A stretch of DNA of 64,000 nucleotides from an uncultured Blautia sp. (GTDB lineage: Bacteria > Bacillota > Clostridia > Lachnospirales > Lachnospiraceae): the NCBI GenBank assembly GCA_945864225.1, contig CAMBAL010000004.1:17317-81316 (forward strand), in the 5' to 3' direction. Both the position numbers and the translations under genes were made by a program. The notes under the pieces were generated by a model. The model made no database searches, was not told where the DNA came from, and saw only the letters and a list, made by a program, of their open reading frames with translations. Positions within the stretch are counted from its first letter, which is position 1. Each line of letters opens with the position of its first letter. Positions 42,217 through 52,100 of this stretch are shown piece after piece.

Positions 42217-43554
42217 ATGAAAGAGACGAATGAAAAAGTGGCAACCACGATACTGGATGATTATGAAAACCGTCCTGTGCCTCCGGAGAAATGTTTTGGC
42301 TGGTATCAGCAGGGAGCTGTATGGCTTGGATGCGGTTTCTGTCTTGCTGCTTTTTCTCTGGGCGGTCAGCTGGCAGAAGGTCTTGGATTTGGCAAAGCAT
42401 GTATTGCTCTTCTTCTGGGCTGTGTGATCCTGACAATTATGTCTGCTGCAATCGGTGCGATTGGTGCGACCACTCATCTGTCCAGCTCTGTGACATCCCG
42501 ATTCACGTTTGGTATCGGCGGAGCAAAGATTTTTGGTCTGATCTGTGCAGTATCGCTGTTCGGATGGTTCGGTTATCAGTGTTCCTTCTTTGGACAGAGT
42601 GCAGTGGCAGTTGTAAAAATGGCAGCAGGTGTCAGCCCGAATGAATCAGTTCTTACGGTAATCGGCGGTCTTGCAATGATGATCACTGCGATTATCGGAT
42701 ACCGCGGAATCAAGATGCTGTCAAATTTCGGTGTACCGATGCTGTTCCTTCTCGTTATCGCAGCTGTAATTAAAACACTGACACAGATTTCGTTTGGAGA
42801 CATTGTGTCAAGCGGTCCTGTCGGAACTTCCATCACTCTTGGAAGCGGAATCGTGCTGGTAGTTGGTTCTTTTGCTGTCGGCGCAAGTATGATCCCGGAC
42901 TTTTCCAGATACAGCAAAACTGTGAAGGATTCTAATATCGGATGTTTCCTTGGCTATGGTATCGGTTATTTCCTGATCGTTTTCATGGGTATGATTTTTA
43001 CCTACGCATTTTCCGAAAATAACTTCACCAATATCCTGATCAACAAACTTGGCTTTGGATATATTGCAGCTTTTGTACTGATCGTTGCAACATGGACGAC
43101 TAATGATAATAACCTGTATCAGTCTGTACTTGGTATCAGCAATGCGATCGATGGTGTTGTAAAAGTTCCGCGAGTTGCACTGACAGTTGTAGTCGGAATT
43201 ATTTCCACCGCATTTGGTGCTCTGGGTGTTGTTAATATTTTTGTTCCGTTCTTATGCTTCCTGGGCGTGGTAATTCCTCCGCTTGCTGCAGTTATTATTG
43301 CAGATTACTATTTCTTTAACAAAAATAACTATGATTATGCTAAAATAGATAAGCAGCCGAGTTTTTATGTAAATAACTGTATTGCAGCATTGATCGGAAT
43401 CCTGATCGGATGCACAATGAACGCAGCACCGTATGGCTTCCAGGTGCCGTTCATGATGAGTCTGGCAACAAAGATTCCGTCTTCTCTGATTGCAATGTCG
43501 GCAAGTATTGTTGCATGTATCGTTGTGAACAAGGTTCACCCTGTGAAAAAATAA
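42217..43554 (+). CDS. NCS1-type (cytosine/purine/hydantoin/allantoin) permease
   Basis: The 445-residue protein has about 12 membrane segments of the NCS1/CodB class, with ENRPVPPEKCFGWYQ at its N-terminus, AIGAIGATTHLSSSVTSRFTFG, and TNDNNLYQSVLGISNAIDGV in the eighth segment region. ATG 42217 is preferred because AAGGAG lies 9 bases before it; an ATG at 42208 touches that site. It imports a nucleobase-like or hydantoin-like ring, matching the neighbouring hydantoinase. It lies 46 bp after that gene and 9 bp before PucR. Confidence 0.9.
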   Translation: MKETNEKVATTILDDYENRPVPPEKCFGWYQQGAVWLGCGFCLAAFSLGGQLAEGLGFGKACIALLLGCVILTIMSAAIGAIGATTHLSSSVTSRFTFGIGGAKIFGLICAVSLFGWFGYQCSFFGQSAVAVVKMAAGVSPNESVLTVIGGLAMMITAIIGYRGIKMLSNFGVPMLFLLVIAAVIKTLTQISFGDIVSSGPVGTSITLGSGIVLVVGSFAVGASMIPDFSRYSKTVKDSNIGCFLGYGIGYFLIVFMGMIFTYAFSENNFTNILINKLGFGYIAAFVLIVATWTTNDNNLYQSVLGISNAIDGVVKVPRVALTVVVGIISTAFGALGVVNIFVPFLCFLGVVIPPLAAVIIADYYFFNKNNYDYAKIDKQPSFYVNNCIAALIGILIGCTMNAAPYGFQVPFMMSLATKIPSSLIAMSASIVACIVVNKVHPVKK

Positions 43555-43563
43555 GGTTAATTT

Positions 43564-45141
43564 ATGAGTGTATTTGTTTCTGATATTCTGAAGCTCCCTG
43601 TTATGCAGGGAGCAGAATTATTAGGCGGGAAAAGCGCGCTTTCCAAAATTGTATCTGCAGTAACGGTTCTGGAGTATGCGGCTCCGGAGATTCTCCATGA
43701 GGTATTTCGCGGAAAGGATTATTATCGGAATGAGATCGGTCTGACCGGTTTCTGCAACAATCCGGAAGACGTGGAGCTTCAGGTGGCCTGCATCCGCAAA
43801 ATGGCTGCTGAGGGAGAAGTGGGACTGATTCTTTTTTATGTGGGAAGTTTTATGCCGGAAGTGGATCCGAAACTGATCGCTGCAGCAGATGAGTCAGATT
43901 TTGCCCTGATCTGTATGCCGCGGAAAAACATGTCCCTTCGATATTCGGATGTGATCTATGAGATCATGGAACTGATCTTCAAAGATCAGGGAGCGCAGCA
44001 TTCGTTCGTATATGATATTCTGGATTATGTTGCCGGACTGAAAAAAGACCAGAGAAATCTGTATACAGTTTTGAGTATGCTGAAAGATGAACTGACAGCC
44101 AGTCTGGTCTTGACGGATGCGTCCCATAATGTTCTGTATCATATGAACTGGAGGGATACAAAGGCGGATTATCGCTTTTCACTGGAGGATGATTTTCTTC
44201 CTGTGGCAGACGGGATTCCCATACGCTACGAGGCGGACCCCAGTTACTGGATATACCGGCTTCTGATCAGGGATAAAAGGAATACAGGAACAGAGTTATT
44301 TATTTTCCGCAAAAACGAAACACTGGAAGAAGAGCAGAGAAGCCAGGCTGCGGAACTTGTCCGTCTGGCAGTCAGTATCTGGGATGACAGGCAGGGAGAA
44401 GAGGTTATTGCGGAACTGATCCGCGCAATTCTGAATGATGAACCTGCCAAAATGCGCAGGCTGGCAAATCTTTTTCAGGTCGACGTAAAAGCAATCACTT
44501 CTATGTGGGTTCTGCACAAAGATGATGACCGTTTTTCGGAAAAAGATGTAAAAGAATTGAAGGATATTATTTCGCAATATACAAATGTGATTGCGGAAGA
44601 TTATTATGAAAATGATTATGTGATTTTTTCCGGAAATCTGAATTACCGGGATGAACAGGAACTGCGGCAGGGATTAACAGAGAGCGGGATTCTGAAAAAA
44701 AGCGGGATTGCATCAGTCTACTGCGGCAATCTGGAAAATACGGTATCGGCAAAATCCGCATATGGGATGATCTGCAAAAATATTCGTGAAGCCTGCCATG
44801 TGTTTGGTAACAGGAGTCTGTATACGCTGAATGATATTTCCTATATTGAAGAATGCAAATCTGTGATGGAACAGGGAGAGAAGCATCTGGAACAGATTCT
44901 GGAACCGATTCAGTGTCTGGAGGAATGCAGACAGAAGGAATTCCTGGAAACACTGGCCGTATATCTTCTGGATGCGGAAATGAGCGTGCAGCGTACAGGA
45001 GAACTGATGTATCTTCACAAAAATACAGTGAAATACCGGCTCCAGAGGATTGCGGAGCTTACCGGTATCCGCCCCGGCGAAATGCCCGGAACCATCCGGC
45101 TGTATAAAGCGGTGGTTGTAAAACGCCTGCTTGACCGATGA
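43564..45141 (+). CDS. PucR family transcriptional regulator, copy 2
   Basis: The 525-residue protein has the PucR N-terminal domain (residues about 1-125: FVSDILKLPVMQGAELLGGK), a central GGDEF-like/regulatory region, and the C-terminal HTH_30 (MSVQRTGELMYLHKNTVKYRLQRIAELT near residue 475). It is translated 9 bp after the permease and is in the operon it most probably controls. Purine- or hydantoin-type ligands are expected from the family and context. It is longer than copy 1 (403), owing to a larger middle region. Confidence 0.88.
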   Translation: MSVFVSDILKLPVMQGAELLGGKSALSKIVSAVTVLEYAAPEILHEVFRGKDYYRNEIGLTGFCNNPEDVELQVACIRKMAAEGEVGLILFYVGSFMPEVDPKLIAAADESDFALICMPRKNMSLRYSDVIYEIMELIFKDQGAQHSFVYDILDYVAGLKKDQRNLYTVLSMLKDELTASLVLTDASHNVLYHMNWRDTKADYRFSLEDDFLPVADGIPIRYEADPSYWIYRLLIRDKRNTGTELFIFRKNETLEEEQRSQAAELVRLAVSIWDDRQGEEVIAELIRAILNDEPAKMRRLANLFQVDVKAITSMWVLHKDDDRFSEKDVKELKDIISQYTNVIAEDYYENDYVIFSGNLNYRDEQELRQGLTESGILKKSGIASVYCGNLENTVSAKSAYGMICKNIREACHVFGNRSLYTLNDISYIEECKSVMEQGEKHLEQILEPIQCLEECRQKEFLETLAVYLLDAEMSVQRTGELMYLHKNTVKYRLQRIAELTGIRPGEMPGTIRLYKAVVVKRLLDR

Positions 45142-45228
45142 GTGGCGGTCAGTGCCGGTCAGGTGTGGAATAACAGGGAGCATAACGGGCGGAAATGCAA
45201 TAACAGCTGAATAACAGTTAAAAGAATG

Positions 45229-45280
45229 AAAAGAAGGCGTTCTTGGAGCCGTGCGCGGCTTTGGGAACACCTTCTTTTTA
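45229..45280. terminator. Terminator between PucR and the C-N hydrolase gene
   Basis: AAAAGAAGG...CCTTCTTTTT outer stem with GTTC/GGAAC and GAGCCG/CGGCT inner pairs. It is T-rich on both strands and lies between the convergent PucR and carbon-nitrogen hydrolase genes. Confidence 0.85.
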
Positions 45281-45370
45281 TTCTTCTGACTGTTTTATTT
45301 CATTCGGTTTATGCTTGTATCCCGCATTTGGAATCCTGCATTTTGTATTCTGCAGTCTATACGCTATGGT

Positions 45371-46189
45371 TTATAAGAAATTGCGGTATTGCTCGGGACG
45401 GCGGTCGCGCAGATACGGACTGCTGGTTCTGGCCTGTGTGATTGCATCCAGATCAAGAACACCATACAGAGTTGCCTCTTTTTCTTCTTTTATGTGTTCC
45501 AGAATCTGTCCGCGGGGACCGCAGATAATGCTGTATCCGCCCATATAGAGGTCATCACCTTCCTGCCCGAAACGGTTGACCGCGCAGACATAGCAGGTGT
45601 TTTCCAGGGCACGCTGGGGCATGTTCAGATGCCAGATATCCATATCCTGAATGCACCATGCAGACGGACAGAAAATGATCTCAGCGCCTTTGCAGGTCAG
45701 GATTCTTGCCACTTCCGGGAACCCTGCATCATAGCAGATCATAATTCCGATACGTCCGTAACGGGTATTGAATACCGGGTAATCTTCTCCATTGCGGAAA
45801 TAGAAACGTTCCAGTGCCCAGAGATGGTTTTTGTCATAAGCGCCCTCTACATTTCCTTCATCGTTAATGAGAACAGCGCTGTTGAAAAGAACGCCCGGAA
45901 GTTCCGGTTTGTAAAGTGCGATCGGAGCAATGATATATACTTTTTTTTCTCTTGCAACTGCCTGAAGAGCCTGAATGGTCGGGCCATCGATGTATTCGCC
46001 CATGGACGGGAATTTTGTTCCCAGGATACCCAGATTGTATCCGGTGGAAAAGAGCTCGGGCAGGCAGATGATCTGTGCGCCGTTATCAGCGGCTTCTTCA
46101 ATCATGGGAATTGCTTTTCGGGTACTTGCCTGTGTGTCGCCCATAATACTCTGAAACTGAATTAAAGCTACCTTTACTGTACGTTTCAT
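45371..46189 (-). CDS. Carbon-nitrogen hydrolase (nitrilase superfamily) protein
   Basis: The 272-residue enzyme has the Glu-Lys-Cys triad: Glu45 in CLPELFSTG, Lys120 in AYDKNHLW and Cys152 in MICYDAGFPE. It resembles N-carbamoyl-amino-acid amidohydrolases and related amidases, which hydrolyse C-N bonds in the cytosol. It is convergent with the DUF917-hydantoinase-NCS1-PucR operon; if it removes the carbamoyl group from the ring-opened product, it completes that pathway. This functional link is inferred from position. The start follows GAGGAGG. Confidence 0.87.
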   Translation of the reverse strand: MKRTVKVALIQFQSIMGDTQASTRKAIPMIEEAADNGAQIICLPELFSTGYNLGILGTKFPSMGEYIDGPTIQALQAVAREKKVYIIAPIALYKPELPGVLFNSAVLINDEGNVEGAYDKNHLWALERFYFRNGEDYPVFNTRYGRIGIMICYDAGFPEVARILTCKGAEIIFCPSAWCIQDMDIWHLNMPQRALENTCYVCAVNRFGQEGDDLYMGGYSIICGPRGQILEHIKEEKEATLYGVLDLDAITQARTSSPYLRDRRPEQYRNFL

Positions 46190-46483
46190 AGTAGTACCTC
46201 CTCATATGCTGATAGAGCCGGTTTACAGAGGGTCAGACCTGTGATATACCGACGCTACGAGTATAACAGAAAACCGGAGAAAAGTAGATAGTTTAAAGCG
46301 ACAAAATATCGGGAAAATACTTGGACAAAGGGACAATCAAAAAAGACAGCCAATCCATGCTTGCGTAATTTCGGGCAACGATTTACTATGTAAGTATAGA
46401 ATAATCGTAACTGTTGAGACGCCGCTGTCTGTGAATGTATCGGACAGATACGAATAATCTTAACAGGTACACAGGAGGAAGAC

Positions 46484-47665
46484 ATGAACACGTCAGAACG
46501 CTTATTAGCTACGCTGAATTTTGAAAAGCCGGAGGACAGAGGGGCATTTGCGGAGACTTTTTTTCCGTGGACCCTGACCGTGGAACGATGGCTGAAGGAG
46601 GGGATTCCGGAGAAATTTACAGCGGATTACTTATACCCTCAGGCGAAGGACCGGAGCAGGAGATATTTTAATGATCTGATGACAGATCCGGTTTATGAGT
46701 ATGAACAGTTTCTGGGGCTGGACGGGGTAAAGAGAATGTCTTTTCGTATTCCGTTCAAATGTTTTGATGAGCAGATACTGGAGGATACACCGGAATTTAC
46801 TCTGAAGCTGGACGAAGACGGATGGCAGAGGAAATATTATAAGACAAGAGATCTGGTTCAGGAAATAAAGCCGGTGATCGTGGAAGAGGAGGACTGGCCG
46901 CTTCTGAAGGAGCGGATAGAGTCCGAACTGGAGCATTACTGCAGTGATGAAAAGCTCCGGGAGATATACGGGAAATATACAGACGGGCACAGGAATGGGG
47001 AATTCTCCATTCGCTTCCGGGCTTCCGGATTTTTCTGGACGGCAAGAGAGCTTCTTGGTGTGGAAGAGCACCTGATCGCCTTTTATGAAATGCCGGAACT
47101 GCTGCATGAGATCAATGATTTTATTCTGGAAAAATATCTGGAGTATTTTGATAAAATTTTCAGTCTGATCCAGCCGGAAGTGATTTTATTTGAGGAAGAT
47201 TTAAGTGGAGTAAACGGACCGATGATCTCGCCGGAGATGTTTGACGAATTTATCGGGTCCTATTATAAAAAACTGATCCCGTTTCTGAAGGGAAAAGGCG
47301 TAAAAAATGTATTTGTGGATACAGATGGCGATTTCAGACAGCTGATTCCAAATATGCTTGCAGCAGGTGTGGATGGCTTTCTGCCTGTGGATGTGAATGC
47401 CGGGATGGACATCGTGGAAGTGAGAAAACAGTTTCCCGGAGTAAAACTGATCGGAGGCTTTAATAAGCTTGCCATTGCAGATGGAAAGGAAGCTGTCGAT
47501 AAAGAGTTTGAGCGGCTTATGCCTGTCATCTGTCAGGGCGGGTATATCCCCGGAGCGGATCATCAGGTGGCGCCGGCCACATCCCTGGAGAATTACCGGT
47601 ATTACCTGGAGTGTCTGAAAGAAGCGATGAAAGATGCGGGTATTGATGCGCAGCAGATGGAATGA
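46484..47665 (+). CDS. Uroporphyrinogen decarboxylase (URO-D) family protein
   Basis: The 393-residue protein fits the URO-D/MtaA-type barrel: NTSERLLATLNFEKPEDRG start, FRASGFFWTARELLGVEEHLIAFYEMPE, VILFEEDLSGVNGPMISPEMFDEFI, and VNAGMDIVEVRKQFPGVKLIGGFNKLAI. It lacks the invariant arginine pattern of heme-pathway HemE, so it is more likely a corrinoid-dependent methyltransferase-type or other member. CAGGAGGAAG precedes the start. The 294-bp region upstream (46190-46483) shows no gene. It is followed by the second copy of the 60-nt repeat. Confidence 0.8.
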   Translation: MNTSERLLATLNFEKPEDRGAFAETFFPWTLTVERWLKEGIPEKFTADYLYPQAKDRSRRYFNDLMTDPVYEYEQFLGLDGVKRMSFRIPFKCFDEQILEDTPEFTLKLDEDGWQRKYYKTRDLVQEIKPVIVEEEDWPLLKERIESELEHYCSDEKLREIYGKYTDGHRNGEFSIRFRASGFFWTARELLGVEEHLIAFYEMPELLHEINDFILEKYLEYFDKIFSLIQPEVILFEEDLSGVNGPMISPEMFDEFIGSYYKKLIPFLKGKGVKNVFVDTDGDFRQLIPNMLAAGVDGFLPVDVNAGMDIVEVRKQFPGVKLIGGFNKLAIADGKEAVDKEFERLMPVICQGGYIPGADHQVAPATSLENYRYYLECLKEAMKDAGIDAQQME

Positions 47666-47690
47666 AGCATAGAAATATAAAGGTTTCAGC

Positions 47691-47750
47691 AGCACAAAGT
47701 GCGGAGAAATTTGTATATCAGAGGGGCAAAAGTATCTTTTGTCCCCATCA
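47691..47750 (+). repeat. 60-nt structured repeat, copy 2
   Basis: The counterpart of 8321-8380. The hairpins GCAC-AAA-GTGC, CGGA-GAAA-TTTG and GGGGCAAAAG/CTTTTGTCCCC are kept, the second with G-U pairs. It lies 98 bp before the MalY-type gene, on the same strand. Confidence 0.75.
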
Positions 47751-47847
47751 TCATGAGGATATGGAATTCGAAATCAGATAAGATATCGATAAAGAAAAGA
47801 CCTGTATCAGCAGGTAAAATACTATTTACCAACAGGAGGAACAGATC

Positions 47848-49050
47848 ATGAAGTACGATTTTACATCAATCATAGACCGCCGCGGAAAAGATGCCATTGC
47901 GATTGACAGACTTGGCGGAGGCGGGATGGCGCCGGACATCCCGAAAGAAGGCTTTGACGCAATCCCCATGTGGGTGGCGGACATGAATTTCCCTACGGTG
48001 CCTACGATTCAGGAGAGTATCATAGAACGTGTGAAGCATCCGATGTATGGATATTTCGACCCGACGGACGAATACTATGATTCTATCATTCGCTGGCAGA
48101 CAAAGAGAAACGGCGTAACAGGACTTACGAAAGAATGTATCGGATACGAAAACGGTGTTCTCGGAGGCGTGATATCTGCCCTGATGGCTTTTGCATCCCC
48201 GGGAGATGCAGTACTTCTTCACAGCCCGACCTATATTGGCTTTACCGGAAGTATTACCGGCAGGGGCTTTAAAATTGTCCATAGCCCGCTGAAACAGGAT
48301 GAAAACGGGGTATGGCGGATGGATTTTGAAGATATGGATGCAAAAATAAAGGCAAACCATATCCATGCGGCTGTTTTCTGCAGTCCTCATAACCCGTGCG
48401 GCCGTGTATGGGAACGCTGGGAAATTGAAAAAGCTATGGAAGTGTACAGAGCCAATGAATGCGTGGTGATTTCGGATGAAATCTGGTCTGACATTATTCT
48501 GGAAGGGAATCATCACACTCCGACACAGTCCGTCAGTGAAGATGCAAGGAACCGTACCATTGCGCTTTATGCACCCAGCAAGACCTTTAATCTGGCAGGA
48601 CTGATCGGCAGTTATCATATCATTTACAATCCGTATCTCCGTGACCGGGTGCGGGCGCAGTCGGGAAAATGCCATTATAATTCCATGAATGTACTTTCCA
48701 TGCATGCTCTGATCGGTGCGTACAAACCGGAAGGCTATGAGTGGGTGGACGAGCTCTGTCAGGTATTGACGGGGAATATTAACTTTGCCTGTGATTATAT
48801 TGCGGAGCATTTTGAAGGGGTGAAAGTAAGCCGGCCTCAGGGAACCTATATGCTGTTTCTGGACTGCTCCGAATGGTGTGAAGCGCATGGCAGAACCATC
48901 GATGAGGTGCAGAAAGCCGGATGGGATGCAGGGGTTGCATGGCAGGACGGCAGACCGTTCCATGGACCGTGTGCGATACGCATGAATCTTGCATTGCCGT
49001 TTTCACGGGTGAAAGAAGCGTTTGAACGTCTGGATAAATATGTATTCTGA
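47848..49050 (+). CDS. MalY/PatB family pyridoxal-phosphate enzyme (cystathionine beta-lyase-type)
   Basis: The 400-residue fold-type I enzyme has MWVADMNFPTVPTIQ at the N-terminus, CSPHNPCGRVW near residue 179, the ISDEIWSDI block binding PLP and the Schiff-base lysine in YAPSKTFNLAG (Lys245). Members of this group cleave C-S bonds or act as aminotransferases. AGGAGG precedes the start. Its neighbours do not make a pathway evident. Confidence 0.9.
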   Translation: MKYDFTSIIDRRGKDAIAIDRLGGGGMAPDIPKEGFDAIPMWVADMNFPTVPTIQESIIERVKHPMYGYFDPTDEYYDSIIRWQTKRNGVTGLTKECIGYENGVLGGVISALMAFASPGDAVLLHSPTYIGFTGSITGRGFKIVHSPLKQDENGVWRMDFEDMDAKIKANHIHAAVFCSPHNPCGRVWERWEIEKAMEVYRANECVVISDEIWSDIILEGNHHTPTQSVSEDARNRTIALYAPSKTFNLAGLIGSYHIIYNPYLRDRVRAQSGKCHYNSMNVLSMHALIGAYKPEGYEWVDELCQVLTGNINFACDYIAEHFEGVKVSRPQGTYMLFLDCSEWCEAHGRTIDEVQKAGWDAGVAWQDGRPFHGPCAIRMNLALPFSRVKEAFERLDKYVF

Positions 49051-49180
49051 CAGATCATAATGAGCGGATTTTCCGGATGGAGGAAAGTCAGTATACTGGC
49101 GCCAGAGGGAGGCAGTGTCAAGTAATCTATGAAATACTGAGCCGGAAAAAACAGGATCAGAGAGAACGGAAGGAGGACGT

Positions 49181-52100
49181 ATGAAAAATATTTTTGTATC
49201 AAGTACATTTCGGGATTTCCAGTATGAACGGGATTGTCTGCGGAACCAGGTGATTCCTGCCCTGAATGAAACGGCGCGGAAGTATGGGGAGTCTGTGGAT
49301 TTTTGTGATCTGAGATGGGGCGTGGATACTACGGAGGAATACGAAAAAGCGGCCGAAAAAGTAATTTCGGTATGTCTGGATGAGATTGACCGTTCCCGTC
49401 CCTACATGCTGATCCTTTTGGGTGAACGATATGGTTTTGTGCCGGATCCGTCTGTTATTTCCCGCGAGGCCCGGAAGCGGAAACTGGAACTGGAAGAAAT
49501 GGAAATCAGTGTGACACAGCTGGAAATCGAGTATGGTATTATGAATGATTCGAATACCTGTCGGCATACACTGATTTATTTTCGTGAGATCCGGGAAGTG
49601 CCCGGAAAGAAGCCTGACAGGGAATATCTTCCGGAAAATGAAGATTACCGGAGAAAGATGTCAGCTCTGAAAGAACGGCTGCTTCACCTTGGCGGAGCAG
49701 AAGTCCGCTTTTACCGTGTGGATTCGGACAAACTGGATGATCTTGATGAATTTGCCGGTATGGTTCAGCGGGATTTTCTTGATCTTCTGGAAGATGAGTG
49801 GAAAAGGATTTCTCTCATGAATGTGTTCGAAAAAGACAGTTATGCACAGTGGAGATTTCTGGAAGAAAAGGCGAAATATTTTTCTGCGGGAAGAGGATTT
49901 GCCGATCAGGTGATCGCGTGTCTGGAGGATGAAAAAGAGACGGATCCGGTAATGCTGACAGGAGAATCCGGAAGCGGAAAAACCACCTGCTTCAGCTATA
50001 TCTGTTCTGAAATGAAAGAACGAAAATGGGATGTAATTCCTATGTTATGCGGGAACACTTCCCTGTCTGTAAGCCGGGAGGGACTCCTGAAATCTGTCGT
50101 CTGGCAGATGGAAAAACTGTTGGGAGAACCTCATTTGACAGAGGATCAGGCCGAAGGAAAAGAACATACCGGAGAAGGCACGGAGGAAAACAATCCGGAC
50201 AGATACAGAAGGATGTTTATGCAGCGCCGTATAAAAAAACGGCTTTCAGAGCTCTGCACCATTTATGAAAAAACAGACAGGCATCTTCTGATTGCTTTTG
50301 ATGGTCCTGATCAGTTATCGGATATGGAAAACCTGGAGGACTCCGGTCTGTTTCCGGATGAGAGCTATAGAAATGTCAGATGGCTGGTGACCGGTCCGGA
50401 TACATTAAAAAAACCGGTATCTGTTCATGTGCTCTCCATGCCGGTTTTTGAGGATGAAGACAAAAATGCCGTGATTGAGGAAATTCTTGCCGGAAAAGGC
50501 AAGCAGCTTTCTTCTGTTGTGAAGACGGCAGTACTGGAAAAAAAGTCAGCCTCTAATCCCCTTTACCTTTATCTTCTCATCAATCGTATGTGTCTGATGA
50601 ATGCCGGGGATTTTTCTTTTATTGGCAGACAGGGCGGCTCTATTGATGCGATCAATCAAAGGCAGCTGGAACTGGTGGGCGGTTACTCGGATAATCTGCC
50701 GGAAATGTCCCGGGAACTTCTGTTTACGGTTGCGGAAATGCTGGATTCGAAAATGCCGGGCTCAAAGATGATAGAACGATGTCTGCAATATACGGGAATC
50801 TCCAGATACGGACTGCGTCTGGCGGATCTGGAGGTTTTGCTGAAAGAGGATGGAGATCGTTTTGTACCTGTCAGATTTTTACAGATGGTGCATTTTATCA
50901 GTGAACTGTTTTTGCTGAGGAATGACGGAAGATACGATTTTATGCATCGTTCTCTTCGGGAAGGGATCTGCGGGGGGATTTCGGATAAAAAAGAAATACA
51001 TCGCAGACTGGCATGCTATTTTCTTTTGCTGCCGGAACAGGATCCCATACGGCAGCAGGAAGTTCTGTATCATATGATCTGTGCCGGAATGACCCGAGAG
51101 GCTATGAATTATGCAGCCGGGATCGGGGAAAATACTGTGCAGGCCGGATACGCTGCGGAGACGATTTACTGTCAGTGCATGAAGGACCATGGGGCATGGG
51201 TGCTGAGTACGATGAATTCAGCTGGAAATGATCTGCAGAGTCTGGAGGATTTGTGCGGTTTCTGGAGTTTTCTGGAATGTGAGGTGTCAAAGCGTTTCAG
51301 GGATAACAGGGATGCGATGGAAATATGGCAGTCTGTTTTGGAAGAGGCGCTTCCTCTTCTGGAAAAGCTGGCAGAAGAACGGACGAAAAAGCCGGCAGAA
51401 GAACGGACGGAAAAACTGGCAGAAAGACCGGAGGAAAAAGAAAATTATGTAAATGGTTATTTATACCGGATTCTTTATCTTGCTTATGAACAGATGGGAA
51501 AAAACCTGGAACTGATAGAGAATGCGGAGAATTTTGGCCGGGCATATGAGTATTACAGGAAAGAAATCAGTATATGTGAGGCCCTTGCAGACCGGTATAA
51601 AAGCGCTCACCATTATTCGGAACTTGCGGTAGCTTATGATAATATGGGTTCCTTTCTGAATAGTATGGGAGATGATAATAACCGGGAAGATTCCCTGGAA
51701 TTTCTGGAAAAGGCGGCTGCGATCAACAGGGAAATTGTACGGCAGGTTCCTGATGAAATCTATATCAGAAATCTTGCTCTGGCATGCGGGAAAATTGCAA
51801 GGATTCATCTTGAAAGGCGAAGAACTCAGGACATCGAACAGGCGATAAAGCTTCTCGGAGAAGCGGAAATGCTGATGAGAAGTCTGGTGGAAAAAAATCC
51901 GTCTCCGGAGAATCGTTTTGAACTGGCAGCAGCTCTTGGAGATCTGGGTGGTGTATACAGGATTTCGGGCGGAAGAAAAAACATAGAGACAGGAATCCGT
52001 CTTTATGAAGAAGCACTGCAGATGAATCAGGAGCTTTATACGGATCTTCATTCGGTCAGAAGTCTTGGGAATTTAGTGAATGTATATCTGGCGCTGGGAG

